Positions 29,168 to 36,874 of a stretch of 64,000 bases of DNA are shown in pieces (position 1 is the stretch's first letter; each line of letters begins with the position of its first letter). The stretch is from positions 106,332-170,331 of the forward strand of contig NCJK01000007.1 in the NCBI GenBank assembly GCA_002282445.1, in the 5' to 3' direction. The translations under genes were made by a program, and so were the position numbers. A model generated the notes under the pieces. The model was not told the DNA's origin. It did no database searches and saw nothing but the letters and a program-made list of their open reading frames with translations. Origin of the DNA: Burkholderiales bacterium 39-55-53 (GTDB lineage Bacteria > Pseudomonadota > Gammaproteobacteria > Burkholderiales > Burkholderiaceae_C).

Positions 29168-31519
29168 ATGCAAAAGCTTCGCCCCACATTAGTTTCATTG
29201 GCAGTTCTGGCTGTCTGTACAAGTACAGGAGCCCTGGCGCAAGCCGTTGATCAGCTGCCAGTGGTCACGGTTGTTGGCGCGATGCCAATTCCTGCCATTT
29301 CTCAGCCTTTGTCGGAGATTCCATCGGCCGTTCAAACAGCCAACAGCACGGATCTCGCGAATAGCCAAGCTTTGGATTTGTCTAGTTTCATGAACCAGCG
29401 CATGGGCGGTGTGTATGTGAACGAGGTGCAAGGAAACCCACATCAAATGGATGTGAACTACCGTGGCTTCACAGCCTCCCCTTTGCTTGGCACGCCTCAA
29501 GGCCTGTCTGTGTACATGGACGGTGTGCGCATGAACCAACCCTTTGGCGACGTGGTGAGCTGGGACTTAATTCCAAGATCCGCCATCAGCAACATGACTT
29601 TGATGCCTGGTTCTAACCCGTTGTTTGGCCTTAACACGCTGGGCGGCGCATTGGCTGTTCAAACTAAGTCCGGTCTCACGCATGCGGGTACTTCCATGCA
29701 AACCACGATCGGTTCGCACCAACGTCGTGCTGTCGAGTTGGAGCACGGCGGGCGCAATGACAAAGGCTTGCATTGGTTTGTCACGGGTAATGGGTTTAAC
29801 GAAGATGGCTGGCGCGATGCTTCGCCCTCACGCGTACGCCAAACCTTTGGCAAGCTGGGCTGGAAAGATGGCCCGACCGATGTCGCTTTGACGCTGAGCC
29901 ATGCCAACAACGCACTCACCGGAAACGGTCTGCAAGAACAGCGAATGCTCGCCAACGACTACCGCAGCATCTACACCAAACCCGACGAAACGCATAACCG
30001 GTCTACGTTGCTTAACCTCACGGGTAAGCATGTGATCAATGACAACACCTTGTTTGCTGGCAATGCGTATTACCGCTCGATCAGCACGCGAACGCTTAAT
30101 GGCGATGTGAATGACGACGCGTTGGAAACCGCTCAGGGCCTGTTGGGCGGCGGCGCATTTCCAAATTCCGCATGCCTTGCTGCTGCGGATGATGACGATG
30201 CAGAACCAGTTTGTACTGGCTTGCTCAATCGCAGCACAACCAAGCAAAAAAACTATGGTTTCTCAGGTCAAGTCACGTTGCTCGAAAAATTGGCGGGATA
30301 CAAGAATCAGTTCACCACGGGCCTTGCCTATGACACCAACCGCACTGACTTTAAACAGTCCAGTGAGTTTGGCTACATCAATCCAGACCGAAGCGTGACT
30401 GGCACACAAGTGTTTGCTGACGAGTTGGATCCGAATGTTCACTTGAAGGGCAAAGCCAGCACCTGGAGTGTGTTTGCCACGGACACCATTTCTTTGCATG
30501 ACCGTTGGCATGTGACGATGTCTGGGCGTTACAACCGCTCGCGCATCATCAACGAAGATCAAATTCTGCCAGGGGGTGGTGCGGGCTCATTAGATGGCAA
30601 CCATGTGTTCCAACGCTTCAATCCAGCAATCGGAACCACTTACGCTTGGACACCCGCACTCACAGCTTACCTGGGCTATAACGAAGGTAACCGCACGCCT
30701 ACCTCTATCGAGTTGGGTTGTGCCGACCCCGCCAATCCATGCAAACTGCCGAATGCAATGGCGGGCGATCCACCATTAAAGCAAGTGGTCACAAAAACAT
30801 GGGAAGCGGGTTTGCGTGGCGCACTATCTAAGCAAACGCATTGGACAGCTGGCCTGTTTCACGCACAAAGCACAGATGACATTTTGTTTGTCGCCGCGCC
30901 AGATGTCAGCTCATTTGGCTATTTCAAGAACTTCGGCAAGACACAGCGACAAGGCATAGAGCTGGGCTTGAATAGCCAGCAAGGGGCTTTCAAGTTTGCA
31001 ACTCACTACACATGGCTGCAAGCAACGTATCAAAGTAGTGAGGTGTTGGGTGGTGATTCAAACAGCACGAATACGGGTGGCAATATCGCTATTCAGCCAG
31101 GCAACACGATTCAGTTGACGCCTAAACACATTTTGAAAATTCATGCTGATTACGCTTGGTCGCCAGCGTGGAGCACAGGTCTGGGCATGACGGCGTTTAG
31201 CGGCGTGTATGCCCGTGGCAATGAGAACAACCAACACCAACCCGATGGTGATGAGCACTTAGGTTCGGGAAGAACGGCAGGTTATGCCGTGTTCAATGCG
31301 AACGCACGCTACGCCTCTAGCAAAAATACGCAATGGATGTTGAACGTGATGAACTTGTTCGATCGTCGTTATTCGACTGCCGGCCAGTTGGGGCCTGCTG
31401 CATTCAGCGCTAACGGGCAACAGTTTGTATCAAGCTCAACACGCGAGCAGCATTCGATGTCAGTCGCGCCCGGTGCACCACGCAGTGTGTGGCTGAGCAT
31501 GCGTCACAGTTTTAATTAA
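29168..31519 (+). CDS. TonB-dependent outer-membrane receptor
   Basis: 783 residues. Signal peptide MQKLRPTLVSLAVLAVCTSTGALAQ is followed by a plug domain (VDQLPVVTVVGAMPIPAISQPLSEIPSAVQ resembling a TonB box region, then LSSFMNQRMGGVYVNEVQGNPHQMDVNYRGFTASPLLGTPQGLSVYMDGVRMNQPFGD, GSNPLFGLNTLGGALAVQTKSG) and a 22-strand-type barrel. The ligand is not evident. It stands at the left edge of the PQQ/lanthanide locus and converges with the response regulator, their 3' ends overlapping by 8 nt. A siderophore-like or lanthanophore receptor is a reasonable guess, not shown by sequence. A short leader palindrome precedes it. Confidence 0.88.
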   Translation: MQKLRPTLVSLAVLAVCTSTGALAQAVDQLPVVTVVGAMPIPAISQPLSEIPSAVQTANSTDLANSQALDLSSFMNQRMGGVYVNEVQGNPHQMDVNYRGFTASPLLGTPQGLSVYMDGVRMNQPFGDVVSWDLIPRSAISNMTLMPGSNPLFGLNTLGGALAVQTKSGLTHAGTSMQTTIGSHQRRAVELEHGGRNDKGLHWFVTGNGFNEDGWRDASPSRVRQTFGKLGWKDGPTDVALTLSHANNALTGNGLQEQRMLANDYRSIYTKPDETHNRSTLLNLTGKHVINDNTLFAGNAYYRSISTRTLNGDVNDDALETAQGLLGGGAFPNSACLAAADDDDAEPVCTGLLNRSTTKQKNYGFSGQVTLLEKLAGYKNQFTTGLAYDTNRTDFKQSSEFGYINPDRSVTGTQVFADELDPNVHLKGKASTWSVFATDTISLHDRWHVTMSGRYNRSRIINEDQILPGGGAGSLDGNHVFQRFNPAIGTTYAWTPALTAYLGYNEGNRTPTSIELGCADPANPCKLPNAMAGDPPLKQVVTKTWEAGLRGALSKQTHWTAGLFHAQSTDDILFVAAPDVSSFGYFKNFGKTQRQGIELGLNSQQGAFKFATHYTWLQATYQSSEVLGGDSNSTNTGGNIAIQPGNTIQLTPKHILKIHADYAWSPAWSTGLGMTAFSGVYARGNENNQHQPDGDEHLGSGRTAGYAVFNANARYASSKNTQWMLNVMNLFDRRYSTAGQLGPAAFSANGQQFVSSSTREQHSMSVAPGAPRSVWLSMRHSFN

Positions 31520-32153
31520 GCACAGCATCAATCAACTGATGGCGTTGGGCCATATGGACCAACGCCGCTGTGTTGTTGACAGCAAGCTTTTCTTTGATTT
31601 GCGTTTGGTTATTGGCTACCGTTTTGAGGCTGATGTTCAAACGCTCAGCGCATTCCGCTGGCGTACAGCCTCGGGCCAGCAAGCGCCAAATTTCTAACTC
31701 GCGCAAAGTGAGTTGGGCAATGCGCTCGGCTTCGTCATCCGCCGCATGTTCGAATTGGTTGAGCGACAAGTCGTCGCTCAAATAGTGTTGCCCGTTGTGT
31801 GCGAACTTCACACCAGTGACCAAATTTTCGGGCGGAGAGTTTTTGGTCACAAACCCAATCGCCCCACCATCTAAAGCGCTGCGAACCAAGTTGCGGCCGT
31901 CGTACATGCTGCACATCAATACTTTGGCCTTGGCATCGCGCAGTTTGATTTTGCGTAGCAACTCAAGCCCCCCCACTGTGGGCATGGAAATGTCAGAGAT
32001 TGTTACGTCGGGTTGATGCTGCAAGTACGAGATGTAACCAGAGGTGGCGCAGCCTGCTTCGGCCACAACGGTGATGTCACCTTCTTGCTCTAGAAAGCGA
32101 GCGTAGCCTGCACGAACGACTGGGTGGTCATCGACCAATAAGACACGAATCAT
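31512..32153 (-). CDS. NarL/LuxR-type response regulator
   Basis: 213 residues: receiver domain (MIRVLLVDDHPVVRAGY, phospho-acceptor Asp54 in TISDISMPTVGG, Lys104 in GFVTKNS) and a C-terminal LuxR helix-turn-helix (LTLRELEIWRLLARGCTPAECAERLNISLKTVANNQTQIKEKL). Its start overlaps the sensor kinase stop by 4 nt. By context it resembles the ExaE/AgmR/PedR regulators that control PQQ-dependent alcohol oxidation in Pseudomonas, but which promoters it binds is not visible. Confidence 0.92.
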   Translation of the reverse strand: MIRVLLVDDHPVVRAGYARFLEQEGDITVVAEAGCATSGYISYLQHQPDVTISDISMPTVGGLELLRKIKLRDAKAKVLMCSMYDGRNLVRSALDGGAIGFVTKNSPPENLVTGVKFAHNGQHYLSDDLSLNQFEHAADDEAERIAQLTLRELEIWRLLARGCTPAECAERLNISLKTVANNQTQIKEKLAVNNTAALVHMAQRHQLIDAVLN

Positions 32154-33034
32154 GAAGTCACCTGCGTGATTGGAAGTTGTACGTGAATGCGAAGTCCGGG
32201 CTGTGCGTCTTCAAAATGAATGTGACCTTGCAAGCTGGCAATGCGTTCGCGCATGCCTGTGAGGCCAAGGCCGTGTGAGCCGCTTGGCGTTGGATGCAGA
32301 CCTTGCCCGTTGTCGGAGATGGAAAGAGTCAGCACATCCTGGCTGCCATTAAGACTGATCCAGACCTGGCTGGCGTTGGCATGTTTGGCGATGTTGGTCA
32401 ACGCCTCTTGGGTGACACGGTAAATGGTGGTGCTGAGTGCGTCTGGCAGATCATGCGGCAGCGCATTGATCAGTGTGTGACATTGGATGTGGCAGTGCTG
32501 TTCCCAACTGCTGCAAAGTTCTTTCAGACTTTCCTCAAGACCCAAACTGTCAAGGTTTGGGGGACGGAGGCGCTTGAGCATGTCACGCGCAAGGCTATGC
32601 ATGCGCAGCGAAGATTGGTCAATTCGCTTAGCGGATTCAAGTGCTGCGTTGGGGTTGTTGTGAATGGCTTTGCCAATATAGGCAGCCTCAATGCGGAGTG
32701 CTGTGCAGGCTTGACCTACTTCGTCATGCAACTCTTGGGCAAGGATGCGACGTTCATCTTCTTGTGCGCTGATCAAGCGCTGTGTGAGATGGCGGTTGGC
32801 TTCGAGTAGTGCAGACACTTCGTGCATGCGCTGAAATGCAAACCAAGCCAAGCCGAGAGACAAGGCCAACAGAGTCAAGGGGATTTCGTCCAACTGAAAA
32901 CGTTCATAACTTTGTAGCCAGTGTGCAAGCTTTTCTGATAGCTCCCACTGCATTGCCATAGTCCAAAACAACGCGACCACCACCAACACGCGAAGCAAGT
33001 CGCGCCAGGCGGGCGTTGTTATTTTGGGTGTCAT
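32150..33034 (-). CDS. NarX/UhpB-type sensor histidine kinase
   Basis: 294 residues. Two membrane segments (about residues 12-29 and 51-68) enclose a short periplasmic loop of about 22 residues rich in Glu and Asp (WELSEKLAHWLQSYERFQLDE). A HisKA_3 dimerisation domain follows with the phospho-accepting His103 in ERRILAQELHDEVGQACTALRIEA, and then the ATPase domain with ALTNIAKHANAS (N box), ISDNGQGL and GLGLTGMRERIASL. It has no large sensing domain, so the signal may come through the membrane segments, the acidic loop, or the co-transcribed cytochrome b561, whose gene overlaps this one by 4 nt. Confidence 0.9.
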   Translation of the reverse strand: MTPKITTPAWRDLLRVLVVVALFWTMAMQWELSEKLAHWLQSYERFQLDEIPLTLLALSLGLAWFAFQRMHEVSALLEANRHLTQRLISAQEDERRILAQELHDEVGQACTALRIEAAYIGKAIHNNPNAALESAKRIDQSSLRMHSLARDMLKRLRPPNLDSLGLEESLKELCSSWEQHCHIQCHTLINALPHDLPDALSTTIYRVTQEALTNIAKHANASQVWISLNGSQDVLTLSISDNGQGLHPTPSGSHGLGLTGMRERIASLQGHIHFEDAQPGLRIHVQLPITQVTS

Positions 33035-33594
33035 GGCAGCATTCGTTTGGCAATGCCATCTCGTCGCATCATGTGCAACACAGCTGCCAAGATGTGCACG
33101 GCAATCATCAGCATGAACAGGTAGCTACATGCCGTATGGATGCCACTAAATATCTCTTTCAAATCAGCCGAGGCTTCCCATAGTCTAGGGAGCGGTGTGC
33201 CAAAAAACTTGATAGGGTAGGCCGTGAAGCTAGACCCCAAAAATCCGCTCAAAGGCATAGCCACCATGCAGATGTAGAGCACGGCATGGCTGGTGTTTGC
33301 AGCCCATGTTTGCCACAGAGGCATGGAGTCTGGGAGTTCTGGGGGGCGATGCGTCAAACGCCAAAGTCCGCGCAACACAATGAGCAAGCCCAACACAATG
33401 CCAACAGATTTATGCCAGTTGAACCACTCCGCACGCAAGCCAGGTGGCGTTTTGGGGATGTCGCCCATCCACACGCCTAACCAGAGTTGGTAAATCAGGC
33501 CGATGGCCAGCAGCCAATGCAGGGCAATGGCAAGGCTTGTGTAGCGCGTAGGTGTCTCGACTGATTCAGCGACTTCTGCGTTGTTCTCTTCCAT
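33031..33594 (-). CDS. Cytochrome b561-type membrane protein
   Basis: 187 residues with four membrane segments and the histidines expected for two b-type hemes: IALHWLLAIGLIYQLWLG, FNWHKSVGIVLGLLIVLRGLWRLTHRPPELP, NTSHAVLYICMVAMPLSGFLGSSF, and HTACSYLFMLMIAVHILAAVLHMMRRDG. Such proteins pass electrons between the quinone pool and periplasmic partners. Here it is in an operon with a beta-propeller protein and a two-component system, which suggests an electron link or redox input for the alcohol-oxidation locus. Confidence 0.9.
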   Translation of the reverse strand: MEENNAEVAESVETPTRYTSLAIALHWLLAIGLIYQLWLGVWMGDIPKTPPGLRAEWFNWHKSVGIVLGLLIVLRGLWRLTHRPPELPDSMPLWQTWAANTSHAVLYICMVAMPLSGFLGSSFTAYPIKFFGTPLPRLWEASADLKEIFSGIHTACSYLFMLMIAVHILAAVLHMMRRDGIAKRMLP

Positions 33595-33607
33595 GAGTTG
33601 CTTTCGT

Positions 33608-34555
33608 TCAGTTGGCAGCAGCGCCCCAAGGCAGCTTGCCTACCGGCACGGTGCTGATAGGCGTAAAGGTATGGGCGTCCACGACGGTCACGGCATGGCT
33701 GCGACCTGCAGCCACATACAGTTTGCTGCCATCAGGTGTGATGGCCATGTTCCATGGGCGCAAACCTACAGGCACTTTGGTGTGAACGGTGAAGCTTTGC
33801 GTGTCGATGACAGCCACATTGGCATCGCCCCCGTTGCTGGCAAACAACCACTTGCCGTTGGGGTGCATGGCCAAGCCGTTGGTGCGTGCGCCAACCGCCA
33901 GCGTCGATTTGACAGTGAGTTTTTGCATATCAATGGCAGCCAGCAAGCTGTCGTTTTCAACAGCGACATAAGCCATGTTGCCATCGGGGCTGAACGCGAT
34001 ACCGCGCGGACGATTCCCCACGCGAATGCTGGCAATTTGTTTGCGAGTTTTGAGGTCAAGTACGTCAACTTGATCGGCTTCTTCGGCGGACACCAACATG
34101 CGTTGGCCGTCAGGGCTGAACACCGCATGCTCTGGGTTCTTGCCTGAGACCACGATGTCAAACATCAGCTTCCACTCCGCGACAGAAACAAAGCTCACGC
34201 TGTTGCTGCCCTCATTGGCAATGGCCAGCCATGCGCCATCGGGTGAGCAATACACGGCCTCGGGCGAGTCGCCGAGTGTCAGCGTCTTGGCGATGTTGCC
34301 GGAGCGTGTGTGGATGGCTTGCAGTTGCGCGTCTTTTTGGTTGCTCACATACAAGTGCACATCGTTCTTGCACAAAGCCAAACCGCGTGGCTTGCCGCCC
34401 GTGACGATGGTTTGACTCACGACCTGCGTCTTTGCATCGATGACAGAAATATCAGCGCTGCCTTCGTTGGTGACAAAAACTTGGTCTGCACCAAACGCTG
34501 AAGATGCGACTGCGGCAAACAGACATAGGCTGGCAACACGGAGATGGATTTTCAT
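33608..34555 (-). CDS. Secreted YVTN-type beta-propeller protein
   Basis: 315 residues from ATG 34555 (MKIHLRVASLCLFAAVASSAFGADQ, a signal peptide). The mature part is made of about seven blades of 40 residues, each with the pattern VFVTNEGSADISVIDAKT, LYVSNQKDAQLQ, AYVAVENDSLLAAIDMQK, LFASNGGDANVAVIDTQS, LYVAAGRSHAVTVVDAHT. Proteins of this family occur in PQQ-dependent catabolic loci, where their role is unknown (perhaps a partner or chaperone of the quinoprotein). It sits between the PqqU-like receptor (35 nt upstream) and cytochrome b561 on the same strand. Confidence 0.88.
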   Translation of the reverse strand: MKIHLRVASLCLFAAVASSAFGADQVFVTNEGSADISVIDAKTQVVSQTIVTGGKPRGLALCKNDVHLYVSNQKDAQLQAIHTRSGNIAKTLTLGDSPEAVYCSPDGAWLAIANEGSNSVSFVSVAEWKLMFDIVVSGKNPEHAVFSPDGQRMLVSAEEADQVDVLDLKTRKQIASIRVGNRPRGIAFSPDGNMAYVAVENDSLLAAIDMQKLTVKSTLAVGARTNGLAMHPNGKWLFASNGGDANVAVIDTQSFTVHTKVPVGLRPWNMAITPDGSKLYVAAGRSHAVTVVDAHTFTPISTVPVGKLPWGAAAN

Positions 34556-34590
34556 GGGCGAATGAACTTCAGATGAAACGTATGAAACGC

Positions 34591-36723
34591 TTAGAGTGGA
34601 ATTTGACTTTGCACACCAATCACCCAAGAGCGGGGCAGGCCGGGTTCGAAGTATTGTTTAGAAAATTGGTTAATGATGACTGAGCCAACCGTGTCCTTGT
34701 CGGTTAAGTTGTCTACGCCCACAAAGGCTTCAACACGAGCGGAGCCGATTTGGTAGCGTTGACGAACGCGTGCATTAAGCAAGGTATGGCTAGGAGCCAA
34801 AGCGTAGTTTGCGCTGGTGGCAGTGTTCAAATCATTGGCCCACATACTCGACCGGTACACCACATCTAAGCCAGCCTCCAAGCCCATCTTGGGTTTTTGG
34901 CCTGCTTGCGCAAAACCTTTTTCAGACCATTGCACCGAGGCGAAGAGTTGCTGTTTTGGGATTGCAGGCAGGCTGTTGCCATTAGGTGGGCTGTAGCTTG
35001 CGCTCCCAGCTTGGTAGGTGGCATTGATCACTGAAGCCGAAGCTTGTGAACGCCAGTTGGATGTGTGTTGGTTGCGAATCGCCAACTCAAAACCGTCGCG
35101 TTTGGTTTGCGCGGCGTTGTCGTAGGCGGTTTTACCGTTGGAAGACAATGCCGCAACGATTTCGTTGGTCGTGTCAATTTGAAACCAAGCGGCATCAATT
35201 CTTGTGCTGGGTGTTGCCAACCATTTGGAGCCTATCTCTAAGTGCTTGCTGCGGGAAGCTTGCAAATTAGGATTGAACTTCTCAACAAAATTGTTGCTGC
35301 TGTCACGGGAGTAAGCGGCCTCAACCATGGTGGGCGTTTCAAAACCTTTACCTTGGTTGACGTACAGGTTTAGGTTGTCTTGTGCATGCCAAGTCAGGCC
35401 CAATACAGGACTGGTGGCTTTGTAGGTGACAGAGCCTGAACCATCAACTGGCGTGGGCAAGTCGTCTCGGCTTTTCAGTGTGACTTCGCTTTGGCGTGCG
35501 CCGGTGGTTAAGGTGTAGCGCTCGCTCAATGACCAGTTGGCTTGCGCAAAGTAATCGCGGTTGCTGGCTTCGTTGAGCTCGTTACGAGTGGGTGCGCCAG
35601 ATTTCTCGCCGGCTGAAGCAGTGCCTGCTTGGCGCTGTTCTTGCGCGTGATCAATGTCTGCGCCCACTACCCAGTTCATGGCTCGGCCATTTAATACAGA
35701 AGTTTTGCCATTCGCTTGCAAGCCGAAGCCTTCATACCTGCGCTCAAGTCCTGTCCAAGCATTGGTGGCTTGGTATTGCAAGTTACTGCGCGTGCCGCCG
35801 TAAATTCTGGCTTGTAGCTTGAGGTCGCTGTTCACGCGGTGCTCAGCCACAGCTCCAACTTGTTCTTGCTTGACCGTTTTACGTGTTCTGCGTTCAATCG
35901 CATTAGTTCCAGCTCGTGAAGGATCTAATGCCAGTTGTGCCGCAGTCAGCCCCAGAGGATCGTTCGCGATGGGCATATCAAAAATATTCACGATGAACTT
36001 GAAGCGCGTGTCGGGCTTGGCATCAACCGTAATAACGCTGTTGAGCTGCTTGCGTTCAGCCGAGCTATTGGCCCGATAGCCATCAATTGAGAAAGTACTG
36101 TAGTCAGCCACTAGTCCAACATTGCCAGAGCGTTGGCTAATTTGCCAATCAGTGCGTTGTAATCCAAACGAGCCCGAGTACAAACTTACCTGCGCTTCTG
36201 GTTTGTCACCGGCTTCACGCGTAAAGGTTTGAATCACACCACCGGAGGCATTGCCATACAGCTGCGCTAGTGGGCCAGTCAGAACTTCCATGCGGTCAGC
36301 AGAAGTCATGCTCACGGTCGATGCTTGGCCTTGACCATCAGGCATCGATGCTGGAATGCCATCGGTAATGAGGCGGATGCCGCGCATGCCAAACGCAGCG
36401 CGTGACCCAAACCCACGAATTGAAATTTGCACATCTTGTGCATAGTTGTTGCGGTTGAGCGCCACCACGCCTGGTGCGCGGTTAAGCACATCGGAAATGT
36501 TCACTTGCGGACCCGAGTTGCGCAGGGTGTCAGCATCGATGGTGTAGACCGATGCTGGCGCATCAAATTGCTTTTGTTCCAAACGCCCGCTTTGCACAAT
36601 GATTTCTTTCAAATCATTGCTGGTAGTTTGCGCATACAGGCCCGAGCTAGGGAAAACGCTGAGGCAAAGAAGCGCGCCGACGGTCAGTGCGTGATGGGGG
36701 GTGTTGCTTTTGTGAAATTTCAT
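34591..36723 (-). CDS. TonB-dependent receptor, YncD/PqqU-like (probable PQQ importer)
   Basis: 710 residues from ATG 36723 (MKFHKSNTPHHALTVGALLC, signal peptide). The plug includes DLKEIIVQSGRLEQKQFDAP (TonB box region), ISDVLNRAPGVVALNRNN, and the stretch GIRLITDGIPASMPDGQGQAST, which closely resembles, from memory, E. coli YncD (PqqU), the outer-membrane importer of pyrroloquinoline quinone; QLYGNASGGVIQTFTREAG continues the likeness. A 22-strand barrel follows. It heads the operon receptor - beta-propeller - cytochrome b561 - kinase - regulator, with a sigma54-like element upstream (36775-36790). No pqq biosynthesis genes are in the window. An alignment to YncD and other receptors would settle the ligand. 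Confidence 0.85.
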   Translation of the reverse strand: MKFHKSNTPHHALTVGALLCLSVFPSSGLYAQTTSNDLKEIIVQSGRLEQKQFDAPASVYTIDADTLRNSGPQVNISDVLNRAPGVVALNRNNYAQDVQISIRGFGSRAAFGMRGIRLITDGIPASMPDGQGQASTVSMTSADRMEVLTGPLAQLYGNASGGVIQTFTREAGDKPEAQVSLYSGSFGLQRTDWQISQRSGNVGLVADYSTFSIDGYRANSSAERKQLNSVITVDAKPDTRFKFIVNIFDMPIANDPLGLTAAQLALDPSRAGTNAIERRTRKTVKQEQVGAVAEHRVNSDLKLQARIYGGTRSNLQYQATNAWTGLERRYEGFGLQANGKTSVLNGRAMNWVVGADIDHAQEQRQAGTASAGEKSGAPTRNELNEASNRDYFAQANWSLSERYTLTTGARQSEVTLKSRDDLPTPVDGSGSVTYKATSPVLGLTWHAQDNLNLYVNQGKGFETPTMVEAAYSRDSSNNFVEKFNPNLQASRSKHLEIGSKWLATPSTRIDAAWFQIDTTNEIVAALSSNGKTAYDNAAQTKRDGFELAIRNQHTSNWRSQASASVINATYQAGSASYSPPNGNSLPAIPKQQLFASVQWSEKGFAQAGQKPKMGLEAGLDVVYRSSMWANDLNTATSANYALAPSHTLLNARVRQRYQIGSARVEAFVGVDNLTDKDTVGSVIINQFSKQYFEPGLPRSWVIGVQSQIPL

Positions 36724-36774
36724 GGTTCGCGCAGTTTGCAAAGTTTGATGAATCAGTTGTCTCTTAAATTGGAT

Positions 36775-36790
36775 AGCAAAACCCATTCCA
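36775..36790 (-). promoter_or_regulatory. Possible sigma54 promoter of the PqqU-like operon
   Basis: Minus strand TGGAATGGGTTTTGCT has GG-N10-GC and the TTGC -12 box, about 50 nt from the receptor ATG. Such a match is expected by chance about once per few hundred bases, so it is only suggestive. Confidence 0.35.
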
Positions 36791-36812
36791 CCCAAAAGTG
36801 TTCCATGGACGA

Positions 36813-36828
36813 TGGCATCGTTCGTGCT
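36813..36828 (+). promoter_or_regulatory. Possible sigma54 promoter of nosR-like/apbE
   Basis: TGGCATCGTTCGTGCT keeps TGGCA and GG-N10-GC, but the -12 box is GTGC rather than TTGC. It lies about 47 nt before the NosR-like start in the divergent spacer 36724-36874. Confidence 0.4.
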
Positions 36829-36874
36829 ACTTCAGTTCTATTCAGAAACTAGGTGTACCAAGGTTGATCAATTG

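Noticed and set aside
36791-36812. A fourth copy of the 17-bp TGT...ACA site upstream of the NosR-like gene
   Set aside because: Only half-site matches (CCAAAAGTG, GGAACA) are present; no complete 17-mer with both arms.
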